From contig NZ_VMSG01000010.1 in assembly GCF_007713465.1 (NCBI RefSeq), positions 119,924 to 183,923 on the forward strand: a stretch of DNA of 64,000 nucleotides, given 5' to 3'. This document shows, in pieces, positions 27,438 through 35,417 of the stretch; the first letter of the stretch is position 1; each line of letters starts with the position of its first letter. A model generated the notes under the pieces. The model searched no databases. It was given only the letters and a program-made list of their open reading frames with translations, and was not told the origin of the DNA. A program made the position numbers and the translations under genes. This DNA is from Pseudomonas sp. H3(2019) (GTDB lineage: Bacteria; Pseudomonadota; Gammaproteobacteria; Pseudomonadales; Pseudomonadaceae).

Positions 27438-28510
27438 CGGCGCCTCCGCAGACGCAGGCGTTTAAGCCGCTGGCGCCAGTCTGGGTGCTGTTGCAGAAAA
27501 TTCGACCGGGTGAAAAAACGTTGCATCGGGTTGTCTGGCCAGCGCTCGCGGATCACCAGCAACAGGCTCATCAGCAACGCGGCGGCCAGCGGCCAGCTGT
27601 ACAACGCTTGCGCCGGGCGAGCCTGGGTCGGTTGTTGAGTCACAGGTTCGAGTTGATCGAGGGTTTTCTTGATCTCCAGCAATTCCTTGCCGTCACGTGC
27701 ACGGAAGTAGCGCCCGCCGGTAGCCTCGGCGATGGCTTTCAAGGCGGGTTCATCGAGGTCCATGGTCGGGTTTCCCGCCAGAAAAGCCAGAGGGCCGGCT
27801 TGCTCCGGATCGGCACCAATGCCGATCGGGTAGATTTTCACGCCTTCTTCGGCAGCCAGTCGCGCAGCGGTCAGCGGATCGATTTCGCCGCCATTGTTGG
27901 CGCCGTCGGTGACCAGAATCAGCACGCGGCTTTGCGCCGGGCGTTGGCGCAAGCGCTTCAAGGCCAGGCCGATGGCATCGCCAATGGCGGTGTTCTTGCC
28001 GGCGATGCCGATCCGCGCTTCGTCAAGCCAGATGCGCACGGTGCGCCGGTCGAACGTCAGCGGTGCTTGCAGATACGCCTGGCTGCCGAACAGGATCAGG
28101 CCGACGCGATCGCCATCGCGCCCTTCAAGGAAGTCACCGAGCAAGTGTTTGACCAGTGTCAGGCGGCTGACGTCTTCGTCTTGCCACTCCATGTCGGGGA
28201 AATCCATGGAGCCGGAAACATCGACGGCCACCAGCAAGTCGCGCCCACTGGCGGCAATCGGCAGCGGTTCGCCGAGCCATTGCGGGCGTGCGGCGGCGAT
28301 CAACAGCAGCAACCAGAGCAGGATGAACGGTGCTTGCTGGCGCCAGGTCGGCAGGTTGGCACGAGCGCGACGCCGGGCGAGGCCTTCAAGGTCGGACAGA
28401 AAGCTGACCTTGAGTGCCGGTTCGCCGCTGTCGGCGACCGGCAGCGCAACCCGCATCAACCACGGCAGTGGCAGCAGGGCGAAGATCCATGGCCAGGCGA
28501 ACTCAAACAT
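27434..28510 (-). CDS. BatA-like VWA-domain membrane protein
   Basis: A 358-residue protein with N-terminal membrane helices (WPWIFALLPLPWLMRVAL and FILLWLLLLIAAARP), a cytoplasmic or periplasmic VWA domain (about 90-290) and a C-terminal helix (WPLAAALLMSLLLVI). The MIDAS is complete: DVSGS, the TAIGDAIG threonine and TDGANNGG. MoxR-type ATPases and VWA partners act as metal-insertion or assembly chaperones, so this is the likely metal-dependent adaptor of the operon. It overlaps the DUF4381 gene upstream and the VWA-TPR gene downstream, consistent with one transcript. Confidence 0.9.
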   Translation of the reverse strand: MFEFAWPWIFALLPLPWLMRVALPVADSGEPALKVSFLSDLEGLARRRARANLPTWRQQAPFILLWLLLLIAAARPQWLGEPLPIAASGRDLLVAVDVSGSMDFPDMEWQDEDVSRLTLVKHLLGDFLEGRDGDRVGLILFGSQAYLQAPLTFDRRTVRIWLDEARIGIAGKNTAIGDAIGLALKRLRQRPAQSRVLILVTDGANNGGEIDPLTAARLAAEEGVKIYPIGIGADPEQAGPLAFLAGNPTMDLDEPALKAIAEATGGRYFRARDGKELLEIKKTLDQLEPVTQQPTQARPAQALYSWPLAAALLMSLLLVIRERWPDNPMQRFFTRSNFLQQHPDWRQRLKRLRLRRRR

Positions 28511-28997
28511 GCTTGCGAATCCAGGTGTCGACGGCTTGTGTCAGGCCGGCAATGGCCTTGTCGTCGAGTTTGCATTCCGGTTTGTAAGCGCCTTCAACCA
28601 GGATCATCCAACGGGTCAGACCGGCAGCCGGGCAACGGTTGTCGAGAAACGCCAGCCATTTACGGCCGTTCAGGGTGTGGCTCTGGCTGTAGGGGTAATG
28701 GTTGCGGCACAGACGCTTGAGCAGCCCATTAAGTTGCTGCAACCAGGCACCGGCCGGCGCGCCGTCATAGGGTTTGGGCATTTGCGCCAGTTCCGCCAGC
28801 GCCGCCAGTCGCACCGGGTCCAGCGGCTGTTCGGCGCGCACGGTAGAACGCTTGACGGGAATAAAGCGGCGTAGCTGCCACAGGCCAAAGCCGATCAGTG
28901 GCAGCAGCACCAATAGCAGCCACCAGCCCGGCGCCGGCGGCCAGAACTCGATGGGCGGTGGAGTCATCAGCGGTTGCAGTTGATCGAGGCTGTTCAT
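28503..28997 (-). CDS. DUF4381 membrane protein
   Basis: A 164-residue protein starting MNSLDQLQPLMTPPPIEFWPPAPGW, with one membrane helix at about 25-45 (WWLLLVLLPLIGFGLWQL) and a helical cytoplasmic part. The PPPI-FWPPAPGWW segment before the helix is the family signature. The family is found in operons with MoxR, DUF58 and VWA genes and probably contributes to the membrane complex; its biochemical role is unknown. It overlaps both neighbours. Confidence 0.87.
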   Translation of the reverse strand: MNSLDQLQPLMTPPPIEFWPPAPGWWLLLVLLPLIGFGLWQLRRFIPVKRSTVRAEQPLDPVRLAALAELAQMPKPYDGAPAGAWLQQLNGLLKRLCRNHYPYSQSHTLNGRKWLAFLDNRCPAAGLTRWMILVEGAYKPECKLDDKAIAGLTQAVDTWIRKHV

Positions 28998-29947
28998 TGG
29001 CTTTTACCCGGACGCTGCGGGTTCAGGTATTCACGCAATTGTTCGACCATTTCGCTTTGAGTGCTCAGCGGCATTAACAGCACGCGCAGTTTCTGCGCCA
29101 GCAATTCCCAGCGGGCGATGCGGGCTTCGGCCTGGGCGCGATAACTTTGGCGCAGGTCGAAGTTCAGGGTATCGAGTTCAAGTTGAGCCCCGCGCTCGGC
29201 GAAGCGCAGCAAACCGGCAGCGGGCAGGGCGTGGTCCAGAGGGTCGGAGACTGGCAACAACAGCAAATCACAGTGCCGCGACAGCAGGCTCAGTTGCTGC
29301 TCGGCGCCCTCGGACAAGGCGCGCTCGTCGCAGATCACGATCACCAGACTCCCGGGGCGCAGCACTTCGCGCGCGCGACGCAGGGCCATGCCCAGGCTGT
29401 CGCGATCCGGTTCGCTTTCGGTCGTGAGGGACTGGTTGACGCGCACCATGCGGTTGAGCAGTTGCAGCAGGCTTTGTTTGCTGCGCCGGGGTTTGATTTC
29501 GTAGTGCTCGTTGTCGCCGTACACCAGCCCGCCAACACGGTCGTTGTGTCCCAGTGCCGCCCAACCGATCAGGCTCGCGGCTTGCGCGGCCAACACCGAT
29601 TTGAACATCAGCCCCGAGCCGAAAAACAAGCGGCGACTTTGCTCGACCATGATGAAAATCGGCCGCTCGCGCTCTTCGTGAAACAGCTTGGTGTGCGGTT
29701 CCTGGGTGCGTGCGGTGACGCGCCAGTCGATGGTTCGCACATCGTCGCCAGCCTGATAGACCCGCACCTGGTCGAAGTCCACGCCACGCCCGCGCAGCTT
29801 GGAGTGGTGCAGGCCAATCAGCGGGCTGCGCTGGCTCGGTGTGGAAAACAACTGCACTTCGCGCACGCGATGGCGCATCTCGATCAGCTCGGAGAGGCTG
29901 ACGCGGATACCCGGTTCGGGCGCAAGCGGCTTGGTCATCGGGGTCAA
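28994..29947 (-). CDS. DUF58 protein
   Basis: A 317-residue soluble protein whose central part reads GRGVDFDQVRVYQAGDDVRTIDWRVTARTQEPHTKLFHEERERPIF. This is the DUF58 core (VR-Y--GDD-R-IDW--TAR), followed by a VWA-like fold (FIMVEQSRRLFFGSG...). A second ATG three codons in is an alternative start. Members accompany MoxR ATPases throughout bacteria and may recruit them to clients. It overlaps the moxR stop by four bases. The predicted location is cytoplasmic. Confidence 0.9.
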   Translation of the reverse strand: MTPMTKPLAPEPGIRVSLSELIEMRHRVREVQLFSTPSQRSPLIGLHHSKLRGRGVDFDQVRVYQAGDDVRTIDWRVTARTQEPHTKLFHEERERPIFIMVEQSRRLFFGSGLMFKSVLAAQAASLIGWAALGHNDRVGGLVYGDNEHYEIKPRRSKQSLLQLLNRMVRVNQSLTTESEPDRDSLGMALRRAREVLRPGSLVIVICDERALSEGAEQQLSLLSRHCDLLLLPVSDPLDHALPAAGLLRFAERGAQLELDTLNFDLRQSYRAQAEARIARWELLAQKLRVLLMPLSTQSEMVEQLREYLNPQRPGKSQ

Positions 29948-30903
29948 GCGACGGCAACGACGTCGAGAATCCGCTGGACCACACGGTCCTGGTCAATGCC
30001 AGCGGCTTCGGCTTCGAAGGAAAGAATGATGCGATGGCGCAACACGTCGAACAACACCGCTTGAATGTCTTCGGGGCTGACGAAGTCGCGACCGGCCAGC
30101 CAGGCGTGAGCGCGGGCGCAGCGGTCGAGGGCGATAGAGCCGCGCGGGCTGGCGCCATAGGCGATCCACTCGGCCATTTCCGGGTCGAACTTGCCCGGCG
30201 TGCGGGTCGCCATGACCAACTGCACCAGGTATTCCTCCACGGCGTCGGCCATGTACAAACCGAGAATTTCCTTGCGTGCGGCAAATATCGCTTGCTGGCT
30301 GATCCGGCGCTCGGGCTTGGTTTCACCGTGCAGCGCTTCACCGCGGGCCTGTTGCAGGATGCGCCGCTCGACGGCCGCGTCCGGGAAACCGATTTTGACG
30401 TGCATCAGGAAACGGTCGAGCTGGGCTTCAGGCAGCGGGTAGGTGCCTTCCTGTTCGATCGGGTTCTGGGTCGCCATGACCAGAAACAGCGGCGACAGCT
30501 CATACGTACTGCGCCCGACGCTGACCTGCCGCTCGCCCATGGCTTCGAGCAAGGCCGACTGGACCTTGGCCGGTGCCCGGTTGATTTCGTCGGCCAGCAC
30601 CAGGTTATGGAAGATCGGTCCCTGCTGGAACACGAAACTGCCGGTTTCCGGGCGGTAGATCTCGGTACCGGTGATGTCGGCAGGCAACAGGTCGGGCGTG
30701 AACTGGATGCGATGGAATTGCGCTTCGATACCTTCGGCTAGCTCTTTGATGGCCTTGGTCTTGGCCAGGCCAGGGGCGCCTTCGACCAGCATGTGACCGT
30801 CAGCGAGCAGAGCGATGAGCAACCGCTCGATAAGTTTTTCCTGACCGAGAATCTGCGTTGAAAGAAAGGTTCGCAGCGCAAGCAGCGCTTCACGATGTTC
30901 CAT
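29944..30903 (-). CDS. MoxR-family AAA+ ATPase
   Basis: A 319-residue protein with Walker A GAPGLAKTKAIKELA near residue 40, Walker B/sensor segments LVLADEINRAPAKVQSALLEAMGE near 108-131, MATQNPIEQEGTYPLPEAQLDRF (split here between sensor 1 and arginine-finger region), and the C-terminal lid with GASPRGSIAL. MoxR ATPases act as chaperones for maturation of protein complexes. It is the first gene of the six-gene operon, with a leader region of about 150 bases upstream. The downstream order DUF58, DUF4381, VWA, VWA-TPR, BatD matches the classic Bat arrangement. Confidence 0.93.
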   Translation of the reverse strand: MEHREALLALRTFLSTQILGQEKLIERLLIALLADGHMLVEGAPGLAKTKAIKELAEGIEAQFHRIQFTPDLLPADITGTEIYRPETGSFVFQQGPIFHNLVLADEINRAPAKVQSALLEAMGERQVSVGRSTYELSPLFLVMATQNPIEQEGTYPLPEAQLDRFLMHVKIGFPDAAVERRILQQARGEALHGETKPERRISQQAIFAARKEILGLYMADAVEEYLVQLVMATRTPGKFDPEMAEWIAYGASPRGSIALDRCARAHAWLAGRDFVSPEDIQAVLFDVLRHRIILSFEAEAAGIDQDRVVQRILDVVAVA

Positions 30904-31109
30904 CGATGACTGTTCCTGGAGAGGGTGAGCAAAGGCGTTCGAATAACGCCAGGGCTGGGGGCGTTACTTTAATCCATCGCAGGGGGTGGAGACTAACGGC
31001 GATCAGGGATTTTTTGGGTTTTGTGGGCTGGCTTGGGGGATATTCAGGTTTTTTTGCTGTGCAGAGCCTGCATCAGCGCTGTTTTGCGCACGGCCTGTGG
31101 GCGCATGGC

Positions 31110-31149
31110 TTGCCGGCGATGGCGATCTTACGGCTGCCATCGCTGGCAA
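31110..31149. repeat. REP-like hairpin upstream of the MoxR operon
   Basis: The arms TTGCCGGCGATGGC (31110-31123) and GCCATCGCTGGCAA (31136-31149) pair with one mismatch around a 12-base loop. It lies between the divergent moxR start and the convergent end of the autotransporter gene. The rest of 30904-31184 shows nothing else I can name. Confidence 0.65.
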
Positions 31150-31184
31150 ACCGTGCGCCTACGGTTCGTAAATCTTCCTGACAG

Positions 31185-32249
31185 TCACCAACGCATCCGT
31201 ACCCCGAGGCTGCCGATCAATCCATTCAAGTCGTTGTTGATGGTCGCACTGTTGTAATCGCCGCTGACATACAGGCTAACAGAAGGTGTGACTCTGGCCA
31301 CCAGGCCCAGTCCCAGTCCAATCGAGGACGAATTTCGACTGCTGCTGAGCTTGTCGACCTGACCGAGGGTCACAGTGTCGGTGGTATTGACCGTATGCCA
31401 GAAGTTGGTACGAACATAGGGTTCGATCGGCAGGCCTTTGATGTCATAACTGCCTTTCAAGCTTGCACCGACCCTGCCGCTCCAGGACGTCAGGTCGCTG
31501 GATGAGGCATTGCCGCTACCGGCATACGGGGTGCCCAGGCTAATACGCTGGTTGATCAATTCCGCCTGGGGTTCGATTACCCAGTTTTCGCTGATGCCGA
31601 TGGGGAACCCGCCTTGCACCGAGAGGGTCATTGCGCTGCCTTCGGCGGCTTGGCGCTGGCCCTGATCATTGAGGCTGTAGCCGCTGACCCGACCACCGCT
31701 GGCGGTCAAATCCACATGCCAGCCGCTTGCGCCGGTCAGGCTCCAATAAGCGCCAAGATTGGGGCCTTGCACGTTGAGGGTGTTGTTCGGGTCGACGATG
31801 GCGGAGCTGATCAACAGGCCATTGCCATTGCCCTGAAACTGGTTTGTACCGCCCACCAGGCCAACACGCTGAGTGCTGCCGGCGCTGCTTTGCAGGGTAA
31901 GCACTGCCGGGCCTTTGACTTCGGTGCCGGCCATGCCGGAAAACGGTGAGTTGAGGACATCGAGTTCTGCTTGCCTGGCTGGCTGGCCGTAAACCCGATC
32001 CCAGGCAGAAGGAGCGGCTCGCTCGACTGTCAGCAACTGGTTATCAAGACCGGGATTGCGGATGAAGCGGATACTGTTACTCGTATCAGGCGTCGGGAGG
32101 CTGAGCGCCGGGACATCTTGCTGATACCAGGGTATCGCCGCGTCCTCGACAGAGGACGCCTGAATCTCCATGGAGGTGCACAGCAACAACGAAGTGGAAA
32201 CGGTGTACAGAGTGATTTTGATCTCGTGTTGAATGAGGGAGGTGCTCAT
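31185..32249 (-). CDS. Short autotransporter-type outer-membrane beta-barrel protein
   Basis: A 354-residue protein with a leader-like N-terminus (LYTVSTSLLLCTSMEIQASS) and about 85 residues without repeats. A C-terminal autotransporter barrel of about 260 residues follows, with alternating strands and the terminal GSLGVRMRW ending in an aromatic residue, as required for outer-membrane assembly. Segments such as GVVDPN-type loops, LGAYWSLTGASGWHVDLTASGGR and GLGLGLVARVTPSVSLYVSGDY are typical. The usual long passenger (hundreds of residues) is absent, so it may be a decayed autotransporter or a compact surface protein. It is a single gene at the edge of the foreign island. Confidence 0.8.
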   Translation of the reverse strand: MSTSLIQHEIKITLYTVSTSLLLCTSMEIQASSVEDAAIPWYQQDVPALSLPTPDTSNSIRFIRNPGLDNQLLTVERAAPSAWDRVYGQPARQAELDVLNSPFSGMAGTEVKGPAVLTLQSSAGSTQRVGLVGGTNQFQGNGNGLLISSAIVDPNNTLNVQGPNLGAYWSLTGASGWHVDLTASGGRVSGYSLNDQGQRQAAEGSAMTLSVQGGFPIGISENWVIEPQAELINQRISLGTPYAGSGNASSSDLTSWSGRVGASLKGSYDIKGLPIEPYVRTNFWHTVNTTDTVTLGQVDKLSSSRNSSSIGLGLGLVARVTPSVSLYVSGDYNSATINNDLNGLIGSLGVRMRW

Positions 32250-33018
32250 GGAGGTCTACCTTGCACGCATGCCATATTTCCAATTGGCGTCTCTCCTACC
32301 CCGAATGAGGGGCGACCGATTTCATTGAGGCAAGACCCGGCAGCCCGCTTCAGCGGGTTTTCGAGGCGTGCCCCAGGAGGTAATTCCGGGGGTAGTAACG
32401 TTTAGCTAAGAAGACTGCTGGCGTTGCGTCAAGAAATTGAACGATGAGTGGTACGGATAATTTAGGCGCTGCAACTGACTGATTTTTAGTAATTATCTAA
32501 GTTGTTGTTTATCTGGATAATCATATTTTGACGTCAAATTTGAGGTTTCTTTCACGTCCCAAAGGCTTTGGTCCAAGGCGTGAGTGGTGCCGTGAAAAAT
32601 TTTTCTTGGAGGTGTCATCCTCCGAACGGCTTACGGTCCGCCTTACGTTCCATAACAAGAAAAAATCTTACCGCTCGCTTTGTTTCGGTGAATATAGAGT
32701 CTTGCAAGCAACTAATAAATTGATGTTCATGTGTTGATATGGTTGTAGGAAGAAAGTTACGCAATTTCGAGAAATTTCTGGAGTTGAATTAGGATTAGTA
32801 GTTCGCTGATTGTACGTAAGTTCCGAAATTTTGGGGTTTTCTTTGCGATAATTTTTTATCTGTACTAGTTTTGGTTTGTCGGCGATCTGGCGTCGATTTG
32901 TCTACCGGTCTACTTTGCGGTGTTCTTCGATTAATTGATCTGCTGTTTGTTGGGTTTGGTATGGCTGGTAGAAAGGATTTCTAATCAAATAATAAAAATT
33001 CCCAAGGATGATCAGAAT
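32250..33018. other. Long AT-rich intergenic region, left edge of foreign island
   Basis: From about 32405 the base composition becomes strikingly AT-rich. No open frame has recognisable similarity; the 69-codon TTG-started frame at 32528-32737 is not convincing. A hairpin CCCGCTTCAGCGGG followed by TTTTC at 32344-32361 has the form of a terminator on the plus strand, though no plus-strand gene precedes it. AAGGATGATCAGAAT ahead of 33019 is the likely ribosome site of the next gene. I found no integrase, att repeat or insertion sequence. Confidence 0.7.
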
Positions 33019-34185
33019 ATGAATAGGGTGGTTATGATCCTTGATCCTACAGATCTCAATGTTCCTGAGATGATGCTGGCTCAAACTATTAGACCTGAAA
33101 GGTATGGCGAACCTTTAAGCGCTTTTGCTCTTGAGTCTGTACCTGTGCCTTATTTCCAATCTGATGAGTGCTTAATCAGGGTCATGGCTGCAGGTGTCAA
33201 TCACAATGGAGTTTGGGCTGCACGAGGATATCCAGTCGACGTCATTGATCTTCAAAGATCCCGTGGTGAGAAACATGATTTTCATATCGCCGGGTCTGAT
33301 GCCTCAGGCATCGTGGTGGCTGTTGGCGCTGATGTCGACGATATAAGTATTGGGGATGAAGTTGTTTTGCACTGTGGTTGGTGGGACTCAGATTCCGTTG
33401 CCGATGAGATCATGGACAAATCGGCAAAAATCTGGGGGTACGAAATCAACTTTGGCGCGTTTGCCGAATTCACCCGGGTCAAGCGGCAGGCGATCCTACC
33501 CAAACCCGCTCACTTGAGTTGGGAGCAGGCGGCCTCCTATATGCTCTGCGGCGCGACGGCCTATCGCATGCTCCACGGCTTTGCCCCCCATACGGTCAAA
33601 CCAGGTGAGGTGGTCCTTATCTGGGGGGGTAGCGGCGCACAGATGCTGGACAGGGCCAAGCGGCACGAGGGGCAACAGAGTGCGATCTATCATCAGGGCT
33701 CGGCAGAACACTTGAACGTCCGGGACCGTAGTGTGGCTGCGTTGATATGCGGGCAATCCTTTCATTGGTTCGAGCCGAACAATACCAGGCTCGAATTCAA
33801 GCGGGTGCTGGCTACCGATAATCCAGTGTTTCTCGTCTGGAATATTCGAAGCCCGGATTGCGATGGGTTTCATATCGCCTACGAGCGTCTGTTGAGCGGT
33901 GCCTTCGACCGATACTTGGAGACATTGCAAATCGACGATGCGTTGGAAGACAAGATTCGGCAGTTTTTCAGCGGGCCCTTTCAGGAGCGGACTTTCCACA
34001 ACTGTCAGCGGTTGAGCGCATCGGGACTGCTGGAAAGAACCATGTCCTGTTCGTATGCGTCACAGCCTGGGACACCCGAGTATGTGGCGGCCAGTAACGC
34101 TTTAAACACCTTACATCAGGAACACCAACAAAACGGCGAAGTCACGCTCAATTACAGAACGCGTGTTGTCTATGGCCGTGTTTAA
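33019..34185 (+). pseudogene. Chimera: N-terminal part of crotonyl-CoA carboxylase/reductase fused to C-terminal part of a SAM methyltransferase-fold protein
   Basis: A 388-codon open frame from ATG 33019. Residues 1-206 read as the start of a Ccr-type enoyl-thioester reductase: VMAAGVNHNGVWAA, HIAGSDASGIVVAVG, GDEVVLHCGWW, YMLCGATAYRMLHGF and GEVVLIWGGSG. At about 206/207 (base ~33636), exactly where the NADPH-binding glycine loop should continue, it changes to AQMLDRAKR..., YHQGSAEHL, CGQSFHWF, EFKRVL and VYGRV. These are the distal two thirds of a class I methyltransferase-like protein, without its glycine-rich SAM motif. Both cofactor cores are thus missing, and neither activity is expected. 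An in-frame deletion joining two neighbouring genes is the simplest origin. The 3' end overlaps the MFS gene. A functional natural fusion cannot be excluded. Confidence 0.75.
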
Positions 34186-35365
34186 GCCCATCCGAAAAGG
34201 TTCGCTGTTCAGTGGTTCGGCAATCGTTGTACCACTGTCTTTCTTTCCGACGCTGGCAAGGGCCGTCTTCCTATCTTATTTTTTGATTTTTCTAAAGGAA
34301 AGGTTTTCACTTTCAGTCGATGAGATCGGGCTTTTTGTCGGCGGCTTTATTCTCTTGAGTTCCTTAGCCAGCCTGTTGTTCGGTGCGGTGCTCGACAAAC
34401 TGAGCATCAAGGCACTGATGCTCACGTCATCGATCATTCAGTCGGCGGTGTACATGAGTCTGTTTGTGTTCAACTCGCTGACCCTGGTTTTTGTACTTTG
34501 TCTGTTACTCAACTTTGCATATCTAACGCTGGAAACTGCGGTACGCATGTGCATTGCTCGGTTGTTTCCCCCACAGGAAACCTCGTCGGTGCTATCGCTC
34601 AAGTACACTTTCACTAACACAGCCTATGCATTAGGGCCCTTGGTCGGGCTTTGGCTTAATCGGCAAGGCGTTTCGCCGTTATTGTTTTGCAGCGCATCGG
34701 CGTTGTTTTTTGTCCTAGTGGCTGCCAGTCCCTTCGCACTGCCACGTGTGGTCGAACAGGAAAGCGTCGAAGGCGAAGGCGTGTTCGGTTCTCTGGCAAT
34801 CATGGCCAAGGATCGCAACCTGTTGAAATTCACCATTGCCAGTGTTCTGTTGGCAGGTGTGTTCGGGCAGTTTCATATTTATGTGGGCCAGTATCTGATC
34901 ACGACCCACTCCACGGCCCAGATGTACGAGATTATCAACGTTGTATTTGTCACGAATGCCCTGACTTCGATACTGCTGCAGTATCTGATCGGTCGGCGGG
35001 TTGCCGCTGAACGATTCAGAATCTGGATCGCCGGGTGCATTCTGGCATTCGTAGTCGGGCTGATCGGCTTCGCTTTTTCCCAGACCCTCTACGCCTGGAT
35101 CTTCTTCACTGCTATTTTTACTGTGGGGGAAATTATCATTCAACCCCTGGAATTTTTTTACATCACCCATATTGCGCCGGCCCGGATGAAAGGGGCGTAT
35201 TACAGTTCGCAAAACCTGACGTACCTGGGCGCGGCCTCGACACCGGTGGTATGCGGTTTTATCCTCTCCGGCTTGAATCCGCTCTATTTTCTCTTGTATT
35301 TGATGGTTTTGCTTCTGGTGGGAGGGCTGATCTTTTATGTTGAAGGCGGCAAGCTGGCTCAATAA
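34172..35365 (+). CDS. MFS transporter, probable exporter
   Basis: About 397 residues from ATG 34172; GTG 34163 is an alternative. It has 12 predicted helices. The loop 2-3 motif of the superfamily appears as LLFGAVLDKLSIKALML (G-x-x-x-D-x-x-x), and a long cytoplasmic loop (EQESVEGEG...) separates the halves. Single-polypeptide MFS proteins of this length commonly export small molecules or antibiotics. The start lies inside the end of the chimeric gene (14-base overlap), so they were one transcript. The protein is intact, unlike its upstream neighbour. The substrate is unknown; context suggests the product of a lost biosynthetic locus. Confidence 0.85.
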   Translation: MAVFKPIRKGSLFSGSAIVVPLSFFPTLARAVFLSYFLIFLKERFSLSVDEIGLFVGGFILLSSLASLLFGAVLDKLSIKALMLTSSIIQSAVYMSLFVFNSLTLVFVLCLLLNFAYLTLETAVRMCIARLFPPQETSSVLSLKYTFTNTAYALGPLVGLWLNRQGVSPLLFCSASALFFVLVAASPFALPRVVEQESVEGEGVFGSLAIMAKDRNLLKFTIASVLLAGVFGQFHIYVGQYLITTHSTAQMYEIINVVFVTNALTSILLQYLIGRRVAAERFRIWIAGCILAFVVGLIGFAFSQTLYAWIFFTAIFTVGEIIIQPLEFFYITHIAPARMKGAYYSSQNLTYLGAASTPVVCGFILSGLNPLYFLLYLMVLLLVGGLIFYVEGGKLAQ

Positions 35366-35373
35366 TAGTTATT

Positions 35374-35403
35374 TAAAAAAACAGCCCCTTTCCGGAGGGG
35401 CTG
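35374..35403 (-). terminator. Rho-independent terminator of the prolyl-tRNA synthetase gene
   Basis: The stem CAGCCCC/GGGGCTG (35382-35403) is preceded on the plus strand by A7. Read on the minus strand this is a hairpin followed by T7, 15 bases past the synthetase stop. It may also end MFS transcription. Confidence 0.9.
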
Positions 35404-35417
35404 ATCCTGATTAAGGA

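Noticed and set aside
32344..32361. Terminator-like hairpin on the plus strand upstream of the autotransporter gene
   Set aside because: No plus-strand gene precedes it; listed only within the intergenic entry because its role is unclear.
32528..32737. 69-codon TTG-started frame in the AT-rich gap
   Set aside because: Weak start, no ribosome site and no recognisable similarity.
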